Below are positions 29,887 through 38,896 of a DNA stretch of 64,000 nt, piece after piece. The stretch is from positions 186,001 through 250,000 of the forward strand of contig NZ_JBHLUN010000015.1 of NCBI RefSeq assembly GCF_042433915.1. Direction: 5' to 3'. Source of the stretch: Roseomonas elaeocarpi. GTDB taxonomy: Bacteria; Pseudomonadota; Alphaproteobacteria; Acetobacterales; Acetobacteraceae. The position numbers were made by a program, and so were the translations under genes. The number at the start of each line of letters is the position of its first letter. The first letter of the stretch is position 1. Under the pieces are notes generated by a model. That model was not told where the DNA came from, did no database searches, and saw only the letters and a program-made list of their open reading frames with translations.

Positions 29887-31049
29887 GCCGCCTCCTCGCC
29901 GCGCCCGGCGGCATCGTTCGCCACCATTCGGCCGCTGCTGGGCTGTGCGCCGCTCTCGATCAGCGGCTCCCAGAAGGCGCGCAGCGCTTCGCGCGCGGCT
30001 TCTTCCGTATCGGCGCGGTTCACCTGCGAGCGGAACTCGGCGCTGCCCGGCAGGCCGTAAGAATACCAGGCGAGGTGCTTGCGGGCGAGGCGCATCCCCG
30101 GGTCGCGCCCGTGGTAGCTCAGCATCGCCTCGTAGTGCTGCAACAGGATTTCGTAGCGGCGCGCCAGCGGCGGCTCTTCCTCGGCCACCATCTCGCCGGG
30201 CGCCGGGGCCTGACCGTTGAGGCGCGCGGCCACGGCCCCGAGCAGCCAGGGGCGCCCGTAGGCGCCGCGCCCGATCATCACCCCGTCCGCGCCCGAAAGC
30301 CGCAGCGCTTCCGCCGCGTCCGCCGCGTTGAGGATATCGCCGTTCACGATCACCGGCAGCGCCGTGGCCGCCTTGACCTGCGCCACGAAGCCCCAATCGG
30401 CCGTGCCGGTGTAGAACATCTGCCGCGTGCGCCCGTGTACCGTCACCATACGGATGCCCGAGGCCTCGGCGATGCGGGCGAGGTTCGGAGCGTTCAGGCT
30501 CTTGTGGTCCCAGCCCATGCGCATCTTCAGCGTCACCGGCACCGACACCGCCCGCACGGTCGCCTCCAGGATGCGCGCCGCCGCGACCTCGTCCCGCATC
30601 AGGGCAGAGCCCGCGGACTGTCCCAGCGCCACCTTCTTCACCGGGCAGCCGAAGTTGATGTCCACGATCGCGGCACCATGGTCCACCGCCAGCCGCGCCG
30701 CCTCGGCCATCACCTGCGGGTCACAGCCGGCAAGCTGCACCGACGCGGGGCCGCCGAAGCCGTCCACCTCCGCCATCTTCAGCGTCTGCCGGTTCTCGCG
30801 CACCATGGCCTGGCTCGCGATCATCTCGCTCACCACCATGGGGGCGCCGAGCCCGCGCGCCATCCGGCGGAACGGCAGGTCGGTGACCCCTGACATCGGC
30901 GCCAGGATCACCGGGCATTCGATCCGCACACCGCCGAGGTCGATCGGCTTCAGCCGGGGTTGAACAGGAGCCGGGCTCCGGCTGCCTTCAGCATGGGCAG
31001 GCCCGGGCGGTGACCCGGCCTCCGGCATGATCGGGGAGAAACCATCCAT
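29883..31049 (-). CDS. dusB: tRNA-dihydrouridine synthase DusB (NifR3)
   Basis: DusB is an FMN-dependent enzyme that reduces uridine to dihydrouridine in tRNA D-loops. The TIM-barrel product has LAPMSGVTDLPFR, the catalytic cysteine in DINFGCPVKKV, KMRMGWD and the phosphate-binding VMIGRGAYGRPW. At 388 residues it is longer than usual, because of a Pro/Ala-rich N-terminal extension of about 30 residues and a polar C-terminal tail. It is the first gene of the nifR3-ntrBC-ntrYX operon and diverges from ispDF across 227 bp that must hold both promoters. Confidence 0.95.
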   Translation of the reverse strand: MDGFSPIMPEAGSPPGPAHAEGSRSPAPVQPRLKPIDLGGVRIECPVILAPMSGVTDLPFRRMARGLGAPMVVSEMIASQAMVRENRQTLKMAEVDGFGGPASVQLAGCDPQVMAEAARLAVDHGAAIVDINFGCPVKKVALGQSAGSALMRDEVAAARILEATVRAVSVPVTLKMRMGWDHKSLNAPNLARIAEASGIRMVTVHGRTRQMFYTGTADWGFVAQVKAATALPVIVNGDILNAADAAEALRLSGADGVMIGRGAYGRPWLLGAVAARLNGQAPAPGEMVAEEEPPLARRYEILLQHYEAMLSYHGRDPGMRLARKHLAWYSYGLPGSAEFRSQVNRADTEEAAREALRAFWEPLIESGAQPSSGRMVANDAAGRGEEAA

Positions 31050-31276
31050 GGTAGATGCCTAACCCTTGTGCAGGTGCAGCGTCAAGGATCACGGCTCGCA
31101 TCAACGTGGCTCAACCGAAGGGCAGACCTGCTCGGGAAGCAAACCGCTTCTGATCTCTCCGCGGGCAGGAAGCAGCCTGATCCGCAGATGGGAAATCCCG
31201 TGGCGGCCCGGTGCGATGCTCCGTGATCTGTCCTAAAGGATGGGGTTCCAAACATCACCCGACGAGGACCAACAGG

Positions 31277-32428
31277 ATGCGCGTCACGGCGCTGCTCCTG
31301 GCCGCCGGCAGCGGCCAGCGCTTCGGCGCAGCGGAGCCCAAGCAGTTTCTCACCCTCGGCGGCAGGCCGCTGCTTCGGCACGCGGCCGAGGCGCTGCTGC
31401 AGGAAGGGCTGGTCGACGAGTTGCAGCCCGTTTGCGCCCCGGAGCACGCGGCGCGCGTGGCGGCGATCCTGTCTGGCCTGCCCGCCCGCCCGCCGGTGGC
31501 CGGTGGCGATACCCGCCAGGACAGCGTGCGCCGCGGGCTGGAAGCCCTGGCCAGGTCCGACACGCCCGGGCTGGTGCTGGTGCACGACGCTGCCCGCCCG
31601 GTGGTGCCGCGCGGCACCGTCGCCGCCCTGATCGCGGCGCTGGACAGCGCCCCTGGCGCCATCCCGGCTCTCGCCGTCACTGATACCCTCAAGCGGTGCG
31701 CCGGCGACGCCATCGAGGCGACGGTGCCGCGCGACGGCCTTTACCGCGCCCAGACGCCACAGGCCTTCCGCTTTCCCGTGCTGCTGGCGGCGCACCGCGC
31801 CGGCCACCTCGGGGCCACCGACGACGCCTCGCTGCTGGAAGCGGCAGGCGAGCGGGTCGCGATCATTCCCGGCGCCGAGGAGAACGTGAAGGTGACCATT
31901 CCCCAGGATCTCGCGCGGCTGGAACAGCTCCGCCGTGCCACGCTGCTGCCCCGCAGCGGCTCCGGCTACGACGTGCACCGGCTGGTGGAAGGCCGGCCCA
32001 TGATCCTGTGCGGCGTCACGATCGAGCACGAGCTCGGCCTCGACGGGCATTCCGACGCCGACGTGGGCATCCACGCCCTGTGCGACGCGATCTACGGCGC
32101 CATGGCCGACGGCGATATCGGCCGGCATTTCCCGCCCTCCGAAAACCAGTGGAAGGACGCCGACAGCGCCCGTTTTCTGCGCCACGCCGCCGCCCGCGTG
32201 GCGGAGCGTGGCGGCATCATCGCCAATGCCGACGTCACCCTGATCTGCGAGCGCCCCAAGATCACCCCGTACGCACCGGCTATGCGCGCCCGGCTGGCGG
32301 AGCTGATGGGCATCCCGCTCGGACGCGTGTCGGTGAAGGCCACCACCTCGGAGCGCCTGGGCTTCACCGGCCGTGGCGAGGGCATCGCCGCCCAGGCCGC
32401 GGTGTCGGTGCTGCTGCCGGAGGACTGA
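31277..32428 (+). CDS. ispDF: Bifunctional 2-C-methyl-D-erythritol 4-phosphate cytidylyltransferase / 2,4-cyclodiphosphate synthase
   Basis: This fusion enzyme catalyses two steps of the MEP isoprenoid pathway. Residues 1 to about 225 form IspD, with the nucleotide motif LLLAAGSGQRFG and VHDAARPVV. Residues from about 228 to 383 form IspF, with GSGYDVHRL, HSDADVGIHAL (zinc ligands) and a late KATTSERLGFTGRGEG. IspDF fusions are typical of alphaproteobacteria. The ATG at 31277 follows AGG closely. The frame is open 66 bases upstream, but that extension lacks conserved residues. Confidence 0.97.
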   Translation: MRVTALLLAAGSGQRFGAAEPKQFLTLGGRPLLRHAAEALLQEGLVDELQPVCAPEHAARVAAILSGLPARPPVAGGDTRQDSVRRGLEALARSDTPGLVLVHDAARPVVPRGTVAALIAALDSAPGAIPALAVTDTLKRCAGDAIEATVPRDGLYRAQTPQAFRFPVLLAAHRAGHLGATDDASLLEAAGERVAIIPGAEENVKVTIPQDLARLEQLRRATLLPRSGSGYDVHRLVEGRPMILCGVTIEHELGLDGHSDADVGIHALCDAIYGAMADGDIGRHFPPSENQWKDADSARFLRHAAARVAERGGIIANADVTLICERPKITPYAPAMRARLAELMGIPLGRVSVKATTSERLGFTGRGEGIAAQAAVSVLLPED

Positions 32429-32521
32429 GGATGCCGGACCGGGGAGCGTCGCTCCCCGGCTCGCCCAGTCGACCTTTCCGGCTGCCATTTCCTCTTGGCC
32501 GCACCGGCAAACCTCGTTCCG

Positions 32522-34294
32522 CTAGAGCGGATCGAACTGATGCTGCAGGAGGGCGGACAGGAGGCTGGCGGATTTCGGCAGCCGCGGTTCCAGCACCACC
32601 AGCGACTCGGCACAGTCCCGGACTTCGAAATGGTCCAGGATGGGGGCGTAGTGCGGACGCTCCGCCCCCATGTCATGCATCATGACACGCGGCGGCGGGC
32701 CGCTGCCGTTCCAGCACAGCGCCACTGCGAGGCAGGACGCCACCCGGAAGCGTCCGTCCACAAGGATCAGGTCGGGAAAGGGCTGCGCGCCCTCCAGCAC
32801 GGGCAGGATGGTGGCAAGGTAGTTCCCCAGGGCTGCCCGGTCGTTCGGGTTCAACGGCAGGCCCCAGTTGCCGACCTTACCGATATCGGCATGGAGCATC
32901 CGCAGCCGTCCGGCCGCCAGCGCGGCCGCGACATCGCCGTCCTTCGCGACGCGCTCGATCCAACTCGCGTCGGTGTCGATCGAGACGATGTCGCCCCGTC
33001 CCAGGCGCGCCGCCTCCACGGTGGAGCCGCCGATGCCGAACTCGAGATAGTTTCGCCAGGGCCGGCCGAGTTCCCGCCGGAATAGTGCAAGCTCGACGGG
33101 TTGCATGTGGGGTACGAGGCTGGCGGGCTTCTCACTGCCCGTTGTTGCCTCAGCCCAACGCTTCCGGAACTCGGACCCATCGATCATGGAGCGAACGATC
33201 TGATCCAACCAAAGCCTGCCGCTACTCAGTGAGTCGGAATGACTGCGCAGCTCATTCGGATCTGGCTCGCGGCCAAGGATACCTCGGTACAAGGCGGAGA
33301 TCACATCATCTGGCAGCAAGGATGCAGGTTTACCACTTGCCGGCACGGCATTCACTGGCACCGGCTTTCCGACAACTGTGGCGTAGAATTTAGCGGCTTC
33401 CTGCCGATCCTCTTCGATGAGACGTGCGAGGGCCTCATCATCGGGAAAGTCGAACACTGCTGGCGGGTCGGGGCATATCACCGTCCCACCAAAGCCGTGC
33501 TGATCGTAGATCTCCGGAGTGTAGTGGAGGCCCTGCTTACCAACATAGTGCCCGTAGACGGCAGAGCACATGATACGCGCCGTGCCGAGCAGCATGCCCG
33601 CGAACTGCTTGGCGCCGTCCTGTGAGGTGACCGCGAAAGGCATCCCCAGTTCCCGGTAATACTCCCTAATCTGCTTATGGGGTCGGGAACGGTAAGGAAC
33701 ATCCGCGATCAGCCGAAGGTACCCGTCCACCACCGGCCGCTGACGCAGCCATTGACGCCGGGGCAGCGCGAAGCCCCAATGGTGGTGCATCCGCTCCACC
33801 CTGCCACGCCAGGCCCGCTGCTGTTCCAACGTGGCGTGATGATTGCCATAGGCCGCGACATAGCCGACGCGCTCCTCCGTAAGCGCATAGGCTGCCAACT
33901 GGTCGAGGGCTGCGAGGTAGTGGGGCGACACCACCATGTCGTCCTCGAAGAAGTAGCCCAGGTCGGAGTCGAGGTCCTGGAACAGGTATCGCTCGGCCCG
34001 ATCGAAGTTGAACGCGACGCCGAGGTTCCGCTCGGCCAGGTGAACCGTGCCCGCAGGCACCAGTTCCCGGAAGACGCTCACGCATTCCGAAACCGGCGCG
34101 TCCTCGGCCGTCGCTCCGTCAGCCGTGGGCAAGGCGCCGTCCTGGAACAGGTGCAGCCGAACGGGATCGAGTGGCGGCACCTGCTGCAGCAGGCTTTCGA
34201 GCACCGGTCGCAGCAGCTGTGGCCGGTTGAAGGACATGACGGCGATCGGGGTTTCCGCGGACACGGAACCCCCGGCGGATAAGGACGGCGGCAA
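32522..34294 (-). CDS. Three-domain protein: glycosyltransferase, DUF4214, SAM-methyltransferase-like
   Basis: The 590-residue product appears to fuse three modules. Residues about 12-300 resemble a GT-A glycosyltransferase: TPIAVMSFNRP, then FEDDMVV as the DxD-like metal motif. Residues about 325-385 match the DUF4214 pattern (ISALYRGILGREPDPNELR), often found with surface polysaccharide proteins. Residues about 395-590 resemble a Rossmann methyltransferase: LEFGIGGSTVEAA, VSIDTDASW, LILVDGRFR. The TTG start at 34294 has GGGAG 8-9 nt upstream; a GTG at 34264 is an alternative. It follows the TPR-glycosyltransferase gene by 14 bp. A role in surface glycan or protein glycosylation is inferred, and the acceptor is unknown. 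Confidence 0.82.
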   Translation of the reverse strand: MPPSLSAGGSVSAETPIAVMSFNRPQLLRPVLESLLQQVPPLDPVRLHLFQDGALPTADGATAEDAPVSECVSVFRELVPAGTVHLAERNLGVAFNFDRAERYLFQDLDSDLGYFFEDDMVVSPHYLAALDQLAAYALTEERVGYVAAYGNHHATLEQQRAWRGRVERMHHHWGFALPRRQWLRQRPVVDGYLRLIADVPYRSRPHKQIREYYRELGMPFAVTSQDGAKQFAGMLLGTARIMCSAVYGHYVGKQGLHYTPEIYDQHGFGGTVICPDPPAVFDFPDDEALARLIEEDRQEAAKFYATVVGKPVPVNAVPASGKPASLLPDDVISALYRGILGREPDPNELRSHSDSLSSGRLWLDQIVRSMIDGSEFRKRWAEATTGSEKPASLVPHMQPVELALFRRELGRPWRNYLEFGIGGSTVEAARLGRGDIVSIDTDASWIERVAKDGDVAAALAAGRLRMLHADIGKVGNWGLPLNPNDRAALGNYLATILPVLEGAQPFPDLILVDGRFRVASCLAVALCWNGSGPPPRVMMHDMGAERPHYAPILDHFEVRDCAESLVVLEPRLPKSASLLSALLQHQFDPL

Positions 34295-34308
34295 CCAACG
34301 CGCTCCCG

Positions 34309-36531
34309 TCAGGACCGCAAGGGATCAAGGAGGAAGCGCTCGGTAACCTCCTGCCGCGCCACCGCGTCGTCGGCCCTGGCCCAGCCCAGGCGCATCAGCC
34401 CGACGATCATCCGGCGGGGATCCTGCTGGAAATGTCCCACCTCGCGGTCGATCTGCAGCCGCAGGTCCACCACATCATCCGGCCCTGGCTCGGCCAGAAT
34501 GCGGATCGTGACCGGTGCGTTGGGGTGGAGCCTCACCTTGCGCAGGCGGGGATTGTCCACCTTCGCCGTCGCGCGCCGGTGCGAGTGCTCCCAGGCGGAG
34601 ACCGTCAGATGATGCTCCTCAACATGCGGCGCCCCGGTCATCTGCAGGTAGACGATCACGGGCTTGCGCCCCACGCCACTCGCTCGGAAGCGCAGCCGGC
34701 CTTCTTCGCCGTGCATCCAGGCGCCGAAGTTCTCCGCGTCGTACCAGCGCGCCGCCATGATCGCGCGCAGCGGGCGCTGCAGGTAGTCCCGTCGCGGTGG
34801 CTGTCCGGCCCTGAGCTCGGACGGCTCGAACACTTCGGCGCTTATCAGTTCAGGAACGCGGGGCGGGTTCACCGTGGAGTCGTCGCCCGTCAGCTCATCC
34901 AGCAGTGACAACAGCTCTGTGGTGACCGCCTCCCAGGTCCTGGGTCGAAACCTCTGCGCGATCTTCCTGCGGCTTTCCTCGAGGTGCTCGGGCTCACTCA
35001 CCAGGCGACGGATCGTTTCCAGCCCTGACTGGAGGTTATGAGGGTCGATGTAGTGAATGAGATCGCCGCCAACCTCCGGGATCGAAGCCACCTGGGACGC
35101 GACGCAAGGGGTGCCATAAGCAAGGCTCTCGCCCACCGGCAGGCCCCAGCCCTCGGTGAAGGACGGGAAGGCGGTGAAGAGGCAGGAGCGGTAGAGCGTT
35201 GCCAGATCGTCATCCGTCAGCCCGTGCAGGACATGGATGCGGCCGTCGAGGTAGTCGGTGTCACGGAACTGCGCCATCAGGTCGTTCACGCGCCAGCCGG
35301 GCCTGCCGACGATCACCAGATCCGGCACGTCCTCGCCGGCCTGGATCATTTCCCGCCAGGCGCGGAACAGGTAGGCGTGGTTCTTCCGCACCTCGATCGT
35401 GGACACCGACAGCACGAAGCGGGTGTCGCGAAGAAAGCGGATGGCCGGTGACCAGCGCGGCGCCCCTGGCTGCGGCGGCTTGAGCGTGTGGGCAAGCGGC
35501 AGCGTCCTGACCGGCATGGCGGACAAGCCAACCTGATCGAGAAGCGTCCGGACCTCCCCTGCCGTATGCTCACTAATTGCAAGCACGAAGTCGAAGTTCA
35601 GCAGGGCGTCGCCCAGTGCCAAGCTGAAATACCAAGATAGGGAAGCTTCGCAGAACTCGCGGTGCGTAATCGGGATCAAGTCGTACAGGTAAACGCCGAC
35701 CCGCAGACCCGCCTCCTTCATCCAGGCACAGCGCAGGTGGAAATCGGGAACTGCCCAGAATGCACCCAGAGCTAGGTAAGTTTGGCCTGCCAGGGGCTTC
35801 GCCGTCTGCGCGCCCGCCTCGCATTTCTCGATCAAACCGCGAAGATGGTCCTGGTCCACCTTCTCCGACGAGGCGTAGCGCAGGAGGCGGTCCAGCGACG
35901 CGCCGTCGACCAGGCGTAGCGGTTCCTCGGCAGTGCCGGTCACGAAGCGGAAGCGCGCGCCATCGTCACTCGGCAGACTCAGCAGCTGCTCAAGAATGTT
36001 GACCATAACGCGCTGTATGCCGGTAAGCGTCCGATGCACTCGCAGGAAGCAGAATAAGTCGTTCACTTCGAGGTACACGGTGTCTGACGAGCCAACCTCC
36101 TCCCACCGCGCCATCAGGCTCCTGGCAAGCTCCAACTCTCCGACGCCGAGAAGCTCCCGGTAGGCGTCTTTCGAGGGGGCAAGCTGAAGCGCGCGGCGGA
36201 ACTCCTGGATGCTCTGTGCCTCCGCCCCGGTCAGGCGAAGCGCACGGCCCATCTGGACACGAGCGTCGGCATCATCCGGCCGCAGCCGTGAAGCATGGCG
36301 GTAAGCGTCCCGCGCGTCGCTCAACTGGTTCTGCTGCAGCATCGCGTGGCCAAGCTGGATCCAGATCGCCGCGTCGTCCGGCTGCACACGAAGGTAGTCG
36401 GCGTAGCCGCGGGCTGCTTCCGCCCACTCGCCGCGGTCACGGGCCACGTCGGCCAGACGTCGCAGCTCATCTGTTTCGGGTCGGCTGAGATTCGTTTCGC
36501 TGGGAACAATCCGATCGATGAGAGACGACAC
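34309..36531 (-). CDS. TPR-containing family-4 glycosyltransferase
   Basis: The 740-residue product has N-terminal TPR repeats (about 20-135: YADYLRVQPDDAAIWIQLGHAM and a following copy). A GT-B glycosyltransferase fold follows, with LSVSTIEVRKNHAYLFRAW, VIVGRPGW, then SFTEGWGLPVGESLAYGTPCVAS, the donor-binding EGWGLP...E motif of GT4 enzymes. A C-terminal beta-rich segment (about 570-700) has WYDAENFGAWM and may bind carbohydrate. The GTG at 36531 has GGAAGG about 5 nt upstream and is preferred over the ATG at 36564, which lacks one. Base composition is less GC-rich than its neighbours. It forms a two-gene unit with the tri-domain protein downstream. Confidence 0.83.
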   Translation of the reverse strand: MSSLIDRIVPSETNLSRPETDELRRLADVARDRGEWAEAARGYADYLRVQPDDAAIWIQLGHAMLQQNQLSDARDAYRHASRLRPDDADARVQMGRALRLTGAEAQSIQEFRRALQLAPSKDAYRELLGVGELELARSLMARWEEVGSSDTVYLEVNDLFCFLRVHRTLTGIQRVMVNILEQLLSLPSDDGARFRFVTGTAEEPLRLVDGASLDRLLRYASSEKVDQDHLRGLIEKCEAGAQTAKPLAGQTYLALGAFWAVPDFHLRCAWMKEAGLRVGVYLYDLIPITHREFCEASLSWYFSLALGDALLNFDFVLAISEHTAGEVRTLLDQVGLSAMPVRTLPLAHTLKPPQPGAPRWSPAIRFLRDTRFVLSVSTIEVRKNHAYLFRAWREMIQAGEDVPDLVIVGRPGWRVNDLMAQFRDTDYLDGRIHVLHGLTDDDLATLYRSCLFTAFPSFTEGWGLPVGESLAYGTPCVASQVASIPEVGGDLIHYIDPHNLQSGLETIRRLVSEPEHLEESRRKIAQRFRPRTWEAVTTELLSLLDELTGDDSTVNPPRVPELISAEVFEPSELRAGQPPRRDYLQRPLRAIMAARWYDAENFGAWMHGEEGRLRFRASGVGRKPVIVYLQMTGAPHVEEHHLTVSAWEHSHRRATAKVDNPRLRKVRLHPNAPVTIRILAEPGPDDVVDLRLQIDREVGHFQQDPRRMIVGLMRLGWARADDAVARQEVTERFLLDPLRS

Positions 36532-36736
36532 GCACCTTCCCCTGAACACGACCGCCCGGATCATTCATCACGGGGGTGGGAGGTAGCAGTATCATTACAG
36601 TTACGCTGTGTAGAGCGATAAGGTTACGGCAGCTGCAATCTTTGCGAGAAAACCCGTGAGGTGTGTCGCAAAGGTACAGGCAATGCTTACCGAAGCTTTA
36701 ATTCTGCCTGACGATACGTTCCCTTATTTAGAATAC

Positions 36737-37960
36737 TTAGCTGGTTGGTGGAAGGTCATCCAAAGTGCGCGCGCAGATCTGCCGGATCTCCGCCCGAACG
36801 GGACCCGGCCGAGGCGCATCGCGGATCGTGCTGAACCAGTGCTCCGGCGGGGACCGGCCGGCGGCACGAAACCAATCGAGCCCGCGCAGAACCGCCTCGG
36901 CAGCGGGTGGAATGCGCGGCGGGATCGGGAGCCTGTTCAGCGTGGCCCAGACCCCAGCCCAGCAACGCGCCACCGTCCAGGGATTATAGCCACCGCCGCC
37001 CGTGACGATCAGGCGGGGCGAGACCGCTCGCAGCGCCTCCACCACCGCGAAGTGGCTGTTGTTGCTCAGTGAAAGCCGCGCCAGCGGGTCCTCTTCCACG
37101 GCGTCGGAGCCGCATTGCAGCACCACGGCCTCAGGCCGGAAGTGCCGGGCGACCGGCAGGATGGCGTGCCGCAGCACCCAATCCATCTCGGTGTCGTTGA
37201 AGCCCTCGGGCACCGGCAGGTTCCGGGCATACCCACCGGCGCGGTCGTCGAGCAGGCCCGTTCGGGGCCAACGGCCGGCCTCGTGCACCGAAAGCGTGAA
37301 GACCCGCGGGTCGTCGCGGAAGGCATGTTCCACGCCGTCGCCGTGATGGGCGTCGATATCAACGTAGAGGACCCGCGTGAGGCCCGCATCCACCAGGGCG
37401 AAGAGCGCCAGCGCCACGTCGTTGAGGTAGCAGAAGCCGCTGGCCCGGTCCGGCATGGCATGGTGGGTTCCGGCGCCGGGAACGTGCACCACGCCGCCGT
37501 CGCGCACCAGGGCGGCGGCCAGGATCGCGCCGCCCGCACCGGTGGCCGGGCGGCGGAACACCTCGCGGTAGATCGGGTTGCCGTGGGCGCCCAGGTGGTG
37601 ACGCTCGCGCACGGCGTCGCTCACGCCCCCGTCGCGCTCCGCGGCCTCGAGGGCGGCGACGTAGTCAGCGGTGTGGAAGCGGGTGAGTTGCTGCGGCGTG
37701 GCGAGGGGGCTGTCGCGATAGCGCGCCTCGTCCAGCCAGCCCATGGCGCGGATAAGGTCGAGTGCGGTGGAGACGCGCGGGATCGCCAGGGGGTGCTTTC
37801 CGCCATAGGTCGAGCCACGGTAGATCTCGGAGCCGATCAGGATCGGTGCCTGATTGTTGCGCGCGGGATCGTCGCCAGGCTGGTGATTGCCTGGATGATC
37901 GTTGCCAGCGCGATTGCCGTCACGGGAAACGCCGCCGGGCGGCAAGCTGCTGTCCGGCAA
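36737..37960 (-). CDS. Histone deacetylase family protein (AcuC-like)
   Basis: This is a zinc-dependent deacetylase of the class I/II HDAC superfamily, related to acetoin-utilisation protein AcuC and bacterial amine deacetylases. Motifs in order are GTHHAMPDRASGFCYLND, with the tandem histidines of the charge relay; YVDIDAHHGDGVE, with the zinc ligands; and TGGGGYNPWTVARCW. The 407-residue product starts at TTG 37960 with GGAG 7 nt upstream. Its first 37 residues are low-complexity Asn/Asp/Gly/Pro, encoded by degenerate short repeats. No acuA or acuB partners are present, so the substrate (lysine-acetylated protein or small amine) is open. Confidence 0.92.
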   Translation of the reverse strand: MPDSSLPPGGVSRDGNRAGNDHPGNHQPGDDPARNNQAPILIGSEIYRGSTYGGKHPLAIPRVSTALDLIRAMGWLDEARYRDSPLATPQQLTRFHTADYVAALEAAERDGGVSDAVRERHHLGAHGNPIYREVFRRPATGAGGAILAAALVRDGGVVHVPGAGTHHAMPDRASGFCYLNDVALALFALVDAGLTRVLYVDIDAHHGDGVEHAFRDDPRVFTLSVHEAGRWPRTGLLDDRAGGYARNLPVPEGFNDTEMDWVLRHAILPVARHFRPEAVVLQCGSDAVEEDPLARLSLSNNSHFAVVEALRAVSPRLIVTGGGGYNPWTVARCWAGVWATLNRLPIPPRIPPAAEAVLRGLDWFRAAGRSPPEHWFSTIRDAPRPGPVRAEIRQICARTLDDLPPTS

Positions 37961-37994
37961 ATCCGGGCTCCCGACGATGAGGCGGAGAACGACC

Positions 37995-38071
37995 TGGCGC
38001 GCCCTGAGGGACTCGAACCCCCAACCAACCGGGTAGAAGCCGGTTGCTCTGTCCAGTTGAGCTAAGGACGC
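37995..38071 (-). tRNA. tRNA-Arg (anticodon TCT)
   Basis: On the minus strand a 7-bp acceptor stem (GCGTCCT with AGGGCGC), a D arm with AGCTCAACTGGACAGAGC, an anticodon stem ACCGG/CCGGT with loop CTTCTAC (anticodon TCT) and a T arm GGGGGTTCGAGTCCCTC are visible. The discriminator base is G and CCA is encoded. Length is 77 nt. It lies 34 bp upstream of the deacetylase start. Confidence 0.96.
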
Positions 38072-38204
38072 CCGGGGCCGGGCTGAAGACCCGTCGCCGG
38101 AGCTTTAACGCAGATCGGCCAGCCCGGTAAACCGCCGTGCTCGACCGTGCCTCAGGCCGCCAACTGCACCTTCCGCAGCAAACCCACGGCTCGCAGCCGG
38201 CGCT

Positions 38205-38516
38205 TCAGTGCGTCCAGTTCTGGCGCCGGTCGGTGCGGAAGTTGTCGGCATAGGACTTGGGCTGGATCGCCGGCACCTGCGGCCGCGCCTCGACCTCGTA
38301 GTCGAGTCCCTCGGCCTTGGCGTAGGCGACCGCGGCCTCCAGCGTTTCGAAGTGGAGGCTGACCTCGCGGCTCATGTCGGTGCTGCCCCACCAGCCGGTC
38401 AGCGGATCGATGCGCTTGGGCACCTTGGGCGCGTGCTCCAGCACCCAGCCGTCGCTGCGTGACTGCCCGGACTGCGTCGCGCTCTTGGGCGGGTTGAAGA
38501 TGCGGGCCTTGCTCAT
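38205..38516 (-). CDS. NADH dehydrogenase accessory protein, NDUFS4-like (ETC complex I subunit conserved region)
   Basis: The 103-residue product matches the alphaproteobacterial homologue of the mitochondrial Complex I 18-kDa accessory subunit. Visible features are ARIFNPPKSATQSG at the N-terminus, WVLEHAP, DPLTGWWGSTDM, LHFETLEAAVAYAKAEGLDYEV, and a C-terminal RRQNWTH. It probably binds the peripheral arm of NADH:quinone oxidoreductase. The nuo operon itself is not in the window, so the gene stands alone between tRNA-Arg and tRNA-Pro, as is common in this class. Confidence 0.9.
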   Translation of the reverse strand: MSKARIFNPPKSATQSGQSRSDGWVLEHAPKVPKRIDPLTGWWGSTDMSREVSLHFETLEAAVAYAKAEGLDYEVEARPQVPAIQPKSYADNFRTDRRQNWTH

Positions 38517-38588
38517 GGGGCGTGGTGTCCGTGCGGGCGTGGAAACGGTGGCAAGGCTTCGCTGCGCGCGGCGCGCGTGCTTCCGGAA

Positions 38589-38662
38589 TCGGGGCGGCGG
38601 GACTCGAACCCACGACCTCCTGTACCCAAAACAGGCGCGCTACCAGGCTGCGCCACGCCCCG
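38589..38662 (-). tRNA. tRNA-Pro (anticodon TGG)
   Basis: On the minus strand: acceptor stem CGGGGCG/CGCCCCG, a D arm with GCGCAGCCTGGTAGCGC, anticodon stem CCTGT/ACAGG with loop TTTGGGT (anticodon TGG), and a T arm GTGGGTTCGAGTCCCGC. The discriminator base is A and no CCA is encoded. Length is 74 nt. Confidence 0.96.
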
Positions 38663-38896
38663 AGCCGGAACGGCGCCGACACTGCGAGCAGCGCCGGATG
38701 CGGCGGAACCTATGGGCTGCCGGAGCGCCGCGCAAGGCCGCGCGCCTGCGAGGCGACGCCCGTGATGTGCCAGCGTGAAGGCTGCCGGGCAGCCTGATGA
38801 CCTCCTGCGATTTGAACATCCGGCTCCGGCCTAAGGCCGAAGCTGCCTCGCCCAGGCCAGATGTCTCACCGCACGGACGGGCCGCGGTCCGCGAGG

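Noticed and set aside
36656..37072. Plus-strand open frame at the AT-rich gap
   Set aside because: Most of it lies opposite the deacetylase gene, and it has no ribosome binding site or recognisable domain.
38152..38682. Minus-strand open frame across tRNA-Pro and the NDUFS4-like gene
   Set aside because: It translates the tRNA-Pro and overlaps a well-supported gene in another frame.
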